Shown here one piece after another: positions 25,849 to 37,800 of a DNA stretch of 64,000 nt. The DNA is taken from positions 11,574,072 through 11,638,071 of the forward strand of contig OZ022584.1 of NCBI GenBank assembly GCA_963669155.1. Reading direction: 5' to 3'. A program made the translations under genes and the position numbers. Source of the stretch: Arbacia lixula. Lineage: Eukaryota > Echinodermata > Echinoidea > Arbacioida > Arbaciidae. Positions within the stretch are counted from its first letter, which is position 1. Each line of letters starts with the position of its first letter. The notes beneath the pieces are model-generated. The model was not told the DNA's origin. It saw only the letters and a list, made by a program, of their open reading frames with translations, and did no database searches.

Positions 25849-28800
25849 TCAGCAATTTCTTTCTTCTGGCTTTCGATACTCCAACTTTAGTAATTCAAAG
25901 ATCTCCTCTTGTGAATTTGCCGTGAGAGCACAATTCTACCATAGAGAGAAAATGATGAACATCATAAATATTTGAGAAATTTTTAACACAGCTCTTCAAA
26001 GATAAGCTTGATTTCTCAATGGTGGTCTAACTCAATATGCATACTCAACCTGGACTACCAGTTACTTTATGCAACAAAAATGTAAGTCCTGTGAGTACAG
26101 TTGGGCCTGAAATCAACATCACAGGTGATTGCAATCTATTGCAGTCAGACTGGAGTTAATGTATGGAGTTGACTGCATTTTATTGCAATCACTGTGTATT
26201 TAATCTCAGGCTCCACTGTATGTCAGGAGATCAACAATATACTTGAAGAACCACAGGAGTATAAAGCAGTTTCAGTCACTCACTACAGTTATTCAATAGG
26301 CAATGACATCCATCATAGCCATTGATCATTTACTTTGTGACAGCATCTCATGGTTTTCCAGAGTTAACTACATTGAAATTCAACAATTAGGAAAAATTGG
26401 GGAAATATCGTCAGAAATCAGGAAGATGTCTATCAAATGTGTACAACCTAATGCCAATATTCTATCAATAATCAGGGAGATTGAGTGATAAGATGAAATC
26501 CAATGCAGTAATAATGGTCTATTTTCAGGGAGACTCTGCAGCTCTAGTTTTTTTTATTTCACTTCCAATAGAATCGGTTCAGTCAGTAAGAATCCTAAAT
26601 TTACCTACCCAAATATTACCTCTTCAGGATGAACACATCACAAACACTAAAGCATTTCATAATCTCTAAATATGGTTCTCCAATAAAATTAAACTGGGAC
26701 CGGTGATCAAGGTAGAACCGTTCTGCTAAGAAGATGGTGCCATCATTTTACCACTACTGCACAGTCCCTTTATATTAATTTCCAATCTTTAAATGCAATT
26801 TTCGCCAAATAATGAATATTGAGTTAACAACCTTTCAGCATTCATCATTTTGAGTTGGACTGCTGTGAATGTCATACTCACGTTTGTCTTGTCAAAGAGC
26901 CCGTGGCTGTTGAGATTCATGTTCATGACCTTGTTGGCATAGTCCCTCATGGATCGGTTGAACATCTTAGAGCCGGTCCATCCCAGCAGGGCAAAGGCAT
27001 ACTGACTGGCCGGCGCAATCACAAAGTCCACTCGACGTGCTACCCAGGAGCGTCCCGTATCGACAGGAGCTCCGTTCCCATCAGCGCTAGCTGCCCCATT
27101 GCTCTTACTGGAGGAAGGATTCCCGGTAACCATGGCAACGCTTTCCTCAGAGAGTTCTTGGTCTCCTTCCATCTGGGAAGGGGGAGTTGGCGGTTTGGAG
27201 GCAGCAGACTTTGGGAGGCGCAAGATGCTGAAGCAGCGCTCGTAGTGATCCATGGTGTACTTCCTGTTGGGCTCTGACCCCTTCTGGTTCTGGCCGTGTC
27301 CGGTGTTCTGGATGTCGGTGTAGTCCAGGAGGTTGCGCTTGTTGAGGGCTTGGAGCAGCGCCGTCAGGATACCGACCTCCTTCCCCTCCACCGGGTGAGA
27401 GATGAGGAAGTCCACGTCGTGACCAGAATCCTTTCCCCTGCAGAGGTCGAGGGAGGCATTCATGTCTTGTCTTCAAGTCTAATTTTTCGCGAATCAGGAC
27501 TTCTCGGCAATTTCGCGAATGGTTAAATTTGCGATCGTGGAGTCCTAGTACTAGTAATACATGGGTTCGAGCATGTTGTATTCACAATTTTGAGTGTTGT
27601 TAAATTCGCAAATAGTCCAGATTTGCGAAATTGGCGATAATTAAAACCCCACAAAATATATGGCGCATACAGTAGTTCTAATATGTGTAATTATCTAATT
27701 ACATATGTAATCCAAGGACAATTGAGATTTTGGAGTAAAATGAGCACCAGTCATTTTCCTTTTCGTTTTTTTGATATCTGCTTTCGTTACGAACAACATA
27801 ACTACATAAATTTAGACTATGGGCAGTTCAATGATTTGCCTTCCTCTTCCCTCAGAAACACAGAATTATTGCCACAATCCAAGTTATATTTTGTAACTCT
27901 CTAATGCTTGGACAAATTGCTTTTTAACTATTGATCTTCAAATTTATATACAATATACAACTCAATACCTTGCCCTTGGCTGTAAGACATCAAATGATAT
28001 TCCTGCTTTAACTGAAGTCACTTAAAAAATATATAAATTATCGCATGAAGTGACATTTCTGAAAAAGACCTTTACTTTTGAAATATCTGCCTCCGAATCT
28101 AATGAGTTTAAAAGGCACTCTCTCTATCATTTTATCATTGTACTATTACTTTTGGTGTGAAATTTGGTAAAACATTTCTTGAATAATCATGTAAAAATGT
28201 GAAATGTCAGGATTTTACCCTAACCTTCATCCAATCTGACTTAAAATGCATCAATTAACTGACCTATCATACATATCAACAATGTGTCAAGTCCTATCGA
28301 GTGCTACTTGAATCATCGACTACAAGCCTACATTTCTGCATTTGACCTTGACCTTTCCGACTCAAGGTCAAAATGTTGAATAGTCCTGCCATTGCATTCA
28401 GTTGGATGAAATTTGGTGAGATTTCTGTTGATTTATCCCATTTGCCAGTCTACCTACCTGATGAAGCCACCAGTGAGGACGATGCTACTGCCAGGCCGTA
28501 TCGCCTCCAGTTCCTTGGCCACCTCTTTGTGGATCCAGTCCGCTTCCTCTCTTGTTACAGAAGTGTTCAACTCGCTGTAGTACTCGATGCCTAGAAAGCC
28601 AAAAGGATGTTGTGGTCTGAGCTTTATAATATCCATGGCCACATTGGTTATTTGTCTCTAGTTGAAATGACTGCAATCAATTTGTTGTTCAATCATTTCT
28701 TTACTCACGGAAAGTTACAAGTTACACATGACCAGGTCCTTTTATCCGTTGTGGATAATGGCAGGTAGAATTTTACAACTGTCTAAAATGGACGTTATTT

Positions 28801-31800
28801 AGGCATCTCACTCCTTCAACAGAGCATTAGCAAATCATGAAAATCAGCACATACATAACAAAATAAAGAGGAAATTATTGATATAATTGTATACTTGAAA
28901 GAGTTGAGAGTTTGAGACAATGCATTCTTGGCAAAATGTATATTTAAATTCATTTGATGCATTTGTTCACATTTTCTTTTTCCACTAAATGAACATAATT
29001 AGGTTTTGTGGTCTTTAATTCTCTTGGTATCGTCAAAACAACATTGAACAAAATTTGATGAAGCATGAAGGGTGTGCATGGTATGCATACCTTTATTCTG
29101 AGACCTGGTCAGATTCAGCACATAGCTTGATTTGACGTCTTCAAGGGTCCGAAGTCCCATCTGACTCCACCTGACCGCAGTAGACTTGCCACACCCAAAC
29201 ACACCTGTGAAGAGCTGGAATTCAAGGAATGACACATGCACGTAGTAAAGCTGTGTCTGCCAAGGTCACATGTCTGCATCTTTTAAGGGATAGTTCACCC
29301 CAAAGATAAGTTGATTACAACAAAAGCAGAAACATGAAAGAAATAATTTTGTGAAACGCTGATGAAAATCGGTGAAAGGATAAGAAAGTTGAGATCTTTT
29401 CAAATTTCAATTTTGTGTGACGTCATGTGTTAAGTGCCTCCATGATTTTTAGGTGCTCTGTCGCCAACGACAGATCACCTCTTAATTTCGTTAGAATTTT
29501 CTTTATCTTCTTCTTCTTTATTTTTATTCTTTCACCCCCACTTTTTTGTGCCGCGCATAACTCATAATTGCCTACATCATTTTTATTGAAACTTTTATTA
29601 CTTCTTGGTATTAATGTAATCTTTTAGGAATAAGCTTTTCAAGGTCATCACATGATCATGACGTCATCAACGAGCAATTTATTGAAAAACTATTACTTCA
29701 TCCTACTCCAGAATGGATAATTGGATCAAAATGAAATTTGACATGAATAGATTTAACAAGTAGGCAATTGATTTCATTACAAAAAAACGCGCGCGTACGC
29801 GTACGTTAATGCATTTACAAGCGTGCAAAATTTAAAAATGCTCCAAATCAGCTAAAACTTTTTTTGCATATGTTCTAGGTGTTACGATCAGTTCACGCCA
29901 GAAAGGATCGCACAAAATGATACCAATATTTAGTTTATCTGTTCTTTATTATATGGGGTATTTTCCCCTTCAAAAACCAAGACAAGCGTTCACTTTCAAT
30001 ACATCAATAAATCATACATGTATGTAGATTACTTTACAATGTATGGATACAGGTTAGCTTACAGTGCTGGAGGATACTGAAGTCCAATGGATCCACGGCT
30101 CTCGCTGATGGTCCAGTTGATAATCCGATCCAGTATTCCCAAATTATGATCGCAATGTTGATCCCAATGTTGTACGCTGAAGAGCAGGTATTCCAGATAG
30201 TCAAGTCCAAATAGATGATCCAAGATGGTCAAATGTTAATCCACAGAGCTTTCACGCTTTCACAGGCAGGATCTCATAAGCGCTATTTAACAGGCAGGTA
30301 GTTATCCACATAGAGAAAAATCCTCGTATGAATCCACAGGTAAGTATTGGGCCAGAGTCACAACAAAATCTTAGATGCAGGTTACTATATACCACAGGTG
30401 ACTGGAGCGAGATGATATGAAACTGAGCTCCTATCTCAAACAACTCATATATATACTACAATCTTAGATTCTAGAAGGTTCTATTAACAGAAATTTCTCA
30501 ATATATCTAGTCAGTTCTATGCTTGTAAACATGACAATCCATATTGACCTGACCTAGATTACTCTGATGAGTCATCACTAGCCCATCTGAGCTCCTTTAT
30601 TATGCTAATAAGCCTCAGCTAGCTGTAACATTTTTTCATGTAAATAACATTCCAGACTCTTCTGGGCAGTACACATTGCTTAATGTTTATTTCACCAGTG
30701 AGGAATTTCACAAGCACATAAAGCAGCTCATGTAATGGCTACATGTATGGCTATATGTAAAACTATATGTACAACTTATACACATTTGTAACACTTTCCC
30801 CCATGGAAAAAAGAAAATTTTGCCGTAGCAAATTTTTCTTTTACATTTTCAAACATTTAAAGTTACCTAAATAAAGATGTTCACCTTCTCTACATCATGA
30901 ACAATCATACTTTATGTTTGAACACTTACAATATCATATTTCCATGTCTTATTTATGACAACTCATAATTTAACCTGACAGCTTGTCTTGAGTATTTTTG
31001 TTACTTTGAATTTCTTTTTCACTCATTTTGCTGACATGTATTTTCCATACAATAGTTTCTTCAATAACAAACAAACAGTTTCAATACCATAATCAATCGG
31101 CAAGGCACTTACTTGCACTGAATGTTTCTACATGAAAATAACTTCAAAATCTTTTTGCCAAAGTCTTTTGGATATATGGCAATTTTCATTTATCATCATA
31201 CTGATTCAATAACATATTTACACGTAATCACATACCTTGTGACAAAACTTATTACTTCTTTGTTGTGCGTGTTTTTTCACACTCTGGACAATGCATCAGC
31301 TATGACATTGTTTTTGCCTGATACATGCACAATTTTGAGTGCATAGGGCTGGATCAGCAGACTCCACCTGAATATTCTACTGTTCTTGGTTTTGAACCGA
31401 TCCAGGAAGACAAGGGGATTGTGGTCTGTGTACAGTATTATCTCCCCTTTACTGTTTGTCAAATACACTTCAAACTGCTGAAGGGCAAGGATCATACTGA
31501 GTGCCTCTTTCTCAATTGTTGAGTACTTTTTCTGGTACTTGTTCAGTTTCTTAGAGAAGTAGCTCACAGGCTTTTCTATGCCATCATCATCATCTTGGAG
31601 CAAAACTGCCCCTACACCAACATCACTGGCATCAATAGCCACTTTGAAGGGCTTGGAGAAATTGGGTGCAGCCAACACCGGCTCATTTGCCATGATAGAT
31701 TTCAACTTCACAAAAGCATTTTGGCACTCGTCTGACCAGATGTACTTGACTTTGCCTTTCAGCAAGTTTGTGAGTGGGCTCACTACAGTACTGAAATTCG

Positions 31801-34800
31801 GCACGAATTTTCTGTAGAACCCAGCCATACCCAGAAATCTGAGCAACTCTTTCTTTGTTTGGGGGATGGGGAAGCTGAGTATAGCTTCAACCTTGGCTTC
31901 TCTTGGCAGTACTTGCCCTTGACCGACTATGTGACCGAGATAGGTGACCTTTGCCTTTGCAAATTCACTCTTTGCGAGATTGATCACAAGATTGGCTTTG
32001 TGGAGCCTGTCAAACAGTAGTCTGAGGTGTTGGATGTGATCACTCCATGTGTCCGAGAACACAAGAATGTCATCAATGTACACCACACAGTGGTCAAGTC
32101 CGGCTATCACCTGATTGGTCAACCTTTGAAAGGTAGCTGGCGAATTCTTCATCCCAAAAGGCATGACCTTACACTGAAACAGACCATCTGGGGTCGCAAA
32201 GGCAGATATTTCTTTTGCACGGTCGGTCATTGGCACTTGCCAGTAGCCCTTAAGCAAGTCTATCTTACTGACGAAGGCAGAGTTACCAACCCTATCAATA
32301 CAGTCCTCCAATCTGGGAATTGGGAATGAATCTGTCTTACTCACTGCATTTACCTTCCGGTAATCAATACAGAATCTCTGTGAACCATCTGGTTTTGGTA
32401 CCATGACGATAGGGGAACTCCAACTACTCTGACTTGGCTCTATTATGTCATTTTCTAACATGAATTGAACCTCCTCCCTAACCTTCGCCAATTTATCGGG
32501 GTTTAACCGATATGGGTGCTGTTTGATTGGTCTAGCATCTCCAACATCAACATCATGCACAGTCAGTGGGGTGCAGCCTACTTTGTCTTTGCAAACGTCC
32601 CCAAATTCATGCAACAAATCAGTTACATCTTTTCTCTGATCTTCAGGGAGGTAACTCAACACTTCCTGTGTTTTCCCTAACACCTCCGTGTTAGACAGCC
32701 TGACACTTGGTGGCTCACTCATGTTTACATCAGATTCAGACATGTCCACATCTGATTCCACCACATCTACCTCCTCATCGTTCACCACCTGTATCACCCC
32801 AACTGGCTGGCTAGTCTCTCGCTCAAAGTATTCTTTGAGCATGTTCACATGACACACCCTTTGATCTTTTCTCCTGTCTGGAGTACCAATCACATAACTG
32901 ACATCATTCAATTTCTTTTTGACACAGTACGGTCCACTGAACTTGGCCTTTAATGGCTCACCCTGCAATGGTAGCAACACAAGTACTTTGTCACCAGGCT
33001 TGAAAGTACGCACTTTAGCATTTTTGTCTGCTTTCTTCTTCATGCTCTCTTGGGATGTTTTCAGATGTCCCCTAGCTACCTCACATGCCTTAAACAGCCT
33101 TTCACGGAATTTTGACACGTAGTCAAGGAGGTTTACCTCATCATCCTGGGACATGAACCTCTCTTTTATGAGCTTAAGAGGGCCCCTAACCTCGTGACCG
33201 TACACCAACTCAAACGGACTAAATCCCATTGACTCATTCGGGGAGTCCCTAGTGGCAAACAACAAACATGGGATGCCCTTATCCCAGTCCTCAGGGTGCT
33301 CCTCACAATATGCCCTAATCATGGTTTTCAGGGTCTGATGGTAGCGTTCTAATGCACCTTGAGATTGGGGATGGTAAGCTGACGACTTCAGCTGTTTGAT
33401 ACCCAACTGATACATCACCTCTTGAAACATGTTTGACATGAAATTTGATCCCTGGTCAGACTGAATTTCCTTGGGCAGACCATACCTAGTGAAAAACTGT
33501 ACTAGGGCCTCTACTACAGTCTTGGCTGTAATATTCCTAAGTGGAATTGCCTCTGGGAAACGGGTAGACATATCCATGATTGTCAAGAGGAACCTATGAC
33601 CTGACCTAGTTCTAGGCAAAGGGCCAACACAGTCAGCTAGAACTCGAGTGAACGGTTCATCAAATGCGGGTATCGGAATTAATGGTGCCGGCTTGATCGA
33701 CGGCTGTGGTTTACCAACCACCTGACATGTGTGACAAGTTTTACAAAACTCAGCCACATCTCGACTCAACTTCGGCCAATAGAAATGCCTCATGATTCGA
33801 TCTTTTATCTTTCTGACACCTAGATGGCCGCCAACAGGTAACTCGTGGGCAATTCTCAAAATCTCATTGCGATAACAGGGAGGGACAACAATTTGATGGA
33901 CAACAGTCCAATCCTCATCAGCTGGCCTAAGGGGAGGTCTCCACTTCCTCATCAAAATGTCATCTTTGACATAATAGCACTCAGGGACATTAACAGCCTC
34001 AGCCTCAGAACACGCAGTCTGAGACAAGCCCTTCAATTCCATGTCTGCCTGTTGTGCCTGAACCAAGGAAGACTTACTAAACAGCTCACCACTGCTAGCC
34101 TCGGAGCCTAAAACAGCACCCCCTTCATTCAAATCCTTGAAAAAGGTTTCAGCCAACCAAACCCCAGTATTCTCCTCCACGTCAACACAATCCGCATCAT
34201 CGTGCGCATCCCTACGAGCCTGAGACCTAGTAACAACACAGGCTGGGAAAATTCCCGGTACTTCTTCCTGTAAGTTCTCAGTTTCCGGAACCTCAACTGG
34301 TTTTTCCAAAACCACAACACAATCCGGAAAAATCCCTGGGAACTTCACCTGTAACTGTTCAGCTTCAGTAACCTCAACCGGTTGCTCTGAAACACCTGGC
34401 GACGCAACAACTTTGTCGCCAGCCAAATCATTACCCAGCAAACAATCTACACCCCGCATGGGCAACTCTGGGATGACTCCAACAGTAACAGGACCAGAAA
34501 CTAGGTCACACTTCAAATCCACCTTATACAAGGGGACGGTGATACAACTGCCAAAAATAGGCTGTATCAATGCCTTGGCATTCAATGCACTCTCTGGTGG
34601 TAAAGTCACACTACCTTCCACCAACAACGTCTGATTGGACCCTGTATCCCTAAGGATAACCACTGGCTTACCTGCCTCACCAGATGAACTAGGGGCCACC
34701 ATTCCCTCAGACAAAAAGCTACGATATTTTTGATCAACCTGCGTATGTTTATCGTCAAAATTGAACGGACGATTTTCAATGACCTGTCTATCTCTACCTG

Positions 34801-37800
34801 GGACACTTTCTTCTGGGAGGACACTTTTTGGCATGACAAATCCAACTTCTTTCTTTTCCTTATTTTGCAATTTCCAGCACTGGGCTTTTAAGTGCCCCTT
34901 CTTGTTACAATGAAAGCAAGTTGGAGGTGGTTTTGCTGTACCTGAATTGTCAGATGGATTTTTGGATGCCGGAGGTGAACCACTGCTAGTGTTGCCGCCT
35001 TTACTTTGCGTATCTTTTGCTTGGCCAGTACTCTTTTGTGCATCATTCTGATTTTTACCTCTGTAACCAGAGAAATTTCGGAATGATGGTCTGTTATCAT
35101 TCTTGTGAGTTAGCTCGTACTCATCAGCCATTTGAGCTGCTTTTTTCAGATCTGTGATTTTGTGATCATCTAGGTGGGATCTCACATTGGAGGCAACATT
35201 CTTTTTGAACTCCTCCAACAACACTACCTCTCTGAGGCTATCAAAATCTTCCCCCACTTTCAATGAACCATACCACCTATCAAACATCATTTCTTTTTCA
35301 CGAGCAAACTCGACGTGTGTCTGACCTGGCTTGCGGCTTGTATTTCTGAATTTCTGTCTGTACGCCTCCGGTACCAATTCATATGCATTCAGGACTGCTT
35401 TCTTTACAGTAGCATAGTTACATGACTGTTCTGCTGAGAGAGATGAGTACACGTCTGCTGCTTTACCAGCAAAAACACTTTGGAGAAGCATCGGCCAAAA
35501 TTCCTGTGGCCATTTCATCGTACTAGCCACTTTCTCAAACGAGACAAAATATTTGTCGACTCTATCCTCTTCAAATTTTGGCACCAAACGAACATTCTTT
35601 GCCACATCGAATGTATGGGACTTACTTTCCTGTGCACGGGTCTTAGAAAATTCAAGCTCACGCAATTTCATCTCCATTTCTAGTCTTCTCATTTCAATTT
35701 GTGCCTCTAGCTGTCTCTGTTCTCTTTCAGCTTCAGCTTCTCGCTGTCTTTGTTTTTCTTCAGCTTCTGCTTCTCGCAGTCTTTGTTTTTCTCCAGCTTC
35801 TTGCTGTCTTTGTTCTCTTTCAAATTCTAATCTCATCTTCTCTCTTTCAAATTCCATTTTAGCAAGCTCAAGCTGTGTTTGATCTGAACCACCCATAGCT
35901 TGGGGTTGTTCAGCTGGTTGGGTTTGTTGTCTAACTGTCATGTGACTAGCTACACTATCAAGTATCTCTGCCTTCTTCATACCCTGTGTCAATTCAACAT
36001 TCAAATGTTGGGCAATAGCAATCAAATTACACTTTCTTAATCTTTCCAAATCTGTGTGGGACAAATCTGTCCTCTCGGCAAACGCCTTAGCATCAAACGT
36101 ACTCATGATTGTACACAGTATACAACATACACAATTAAAATATGTGAAAGCTTGTCTGTGTGTACTCTAAGATAGATCAAACAAAGTTATGACCAAAATT
36201 TCACTGAATTTTGAACAATGTTGGCTTATTACCAATGTTCATTTCCCGGACAAGCCCCCAAATTTTGTTACGATCAGTTCACGCCAGAAAGGATCGCACA
36301 AAATGATACCAATATTTAGTTTATGTGTTCTTTATTATATGGGGTATTTTCCCCTTCAAAAACCAAGACAAGCGTTCACTTTCAATACATCAATAAATCA
36401 TACATGTATGTAGATTACTTTACAATGTATGGATACAGGTTAGCTTACAGTGCTGGAGGATACTGAAGTCCAATGGATCCACGGCTCTCGCTGATGGTCC
36501 AGTTGATAATCCGATCCAGTATTCCCAAATTATGATCGCAATGTTGATCCCAATGTTGTACGCTGAAGAGCAGGTATTCCAGATAGTCAAGTCCAAATAG
36601 ATGATCCAAGATGGTCAAATGTTAATCCACAGAGCTTTCACGCTTTCACAGGCAGGATCTCATAAGCGCTATTTAACAGGCAGGTAGTTATCCACATAGA
36701 GAAAAATCCTCGTATGAATCCACAGGTAAGTATTGGGCCAGAGTCACAACAAAATCTTAGATGCAGGTTACTATATACCACAGGTGACTGGAGCGAGATG
36801 ATATGAAACTGAGCTCCTATCTCAAACAACTCATATATATACTACAATCTTAGATTCTAGAAGGTTCTATTAACAGAAATTTCTCAATATATCTAGTCAG
36901 TTCTATGCTTGTAAACATGACAATCCATATTGACCTGACCTAGATTACTCTGATGAGTCATCACTAGCCCATCTGAGCTCCTTTATTATGCTAATAAGCC
37001 TCAGCTAGCTGTAACATTTTTTCATGTAAATAACATTCCAGACTCTTCTGGGCAGTACACATTGCTTAATGTTTATTTCACCAGTGAGGAATTTCACAAG
37101 CACATAAAGCAGCTCATGTAATGGCTACATGTATGGCTATATGTAAAACTATATGTACAACTTATACACATTTGTAACATAGGCCATTTCAAGCATTTCA
37201 AAAATTTCCACGCGTGCGTGCGCGTGCGCGCGTTTTTCCATGCGTAACGCAAACGCAGGGTCAAAATTCTGTTTTTTTACTGGTTTCATGTTTCTGACAC
37301 TCCATAGATCACATCCTGCAATTTTGAGCTATTTCCATGCAAGAACAAGGTCATGCGGGTGCGTCAAAGTTGAAAGTCTGCGCGTGCGTCAATACGTTTT
37401 TGTGTGCAAATATTGTAAAAAACATGACTACCTTCAATCGGCCATAGCTCTTCGGAATGGCTGGTGACCCCCAATTTTTTTTCAATATCCCAAATTAGTG
37501 GGAAATGTAGATGTGATTTCATGTCCAATCTAGCCCTTAAATTTAGTTTAACGTCATTGTATTGCCATAAGAATCGAAAAGATGATTTTGCATGTATGAC
37601 GTCATGAACTTTTTTACCCGCTTTTGTGTATCTCAGTAATCCATGGTCAATTTTCTCCCAAATTTCAGTATGTTGTAGCTGAGACCTCGCTCCATAGTAG
37701 GAGTTGCCTTCATTTTTCATTTTGATGACGTCTTCACGGTGTAAATTTCATTACACGCATGAATGTCAAAATCGCACTTCCGTGTTATGTCAATGGAAGG

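Larger units (their letters stand above)
29880..37179 (-). mobile_element. Complete Gmr1-type Ty3/gypsy LTR retrotransposon
   Basis: A 7.3-kb element on the minus strand, inside the large polymerase intron and in the same sense as the gene. It has two 914-bp LTRs starting TGTTAC and ending GTAACA, a 4-bp target duplication TAGG (29876-29879 and 37180-37183), a tRNA-Pro-type primer site, a polypurine tract, and one uninterrupted Gag-Pol frame with integrase upstream of RT. That domain order marks the Gmr1-like group of Ty3/gypsy elements, described from deuterostomes. No envelope gene is present: only about 470 bp separate the stop codon from the 3' LTR. Confidence 0.95.

Noticed and set aside
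26855..27277. 140-codon plus-strand frame
   Set aside because: Antisense shadow of the largest polymerase exon.
30252..30443. 63-codon frame found identically at 36638-36829
   Set aside because: The identity reflects the two LTR copies. There are no protein-like features, and the frame overlaps LTR control sequence.
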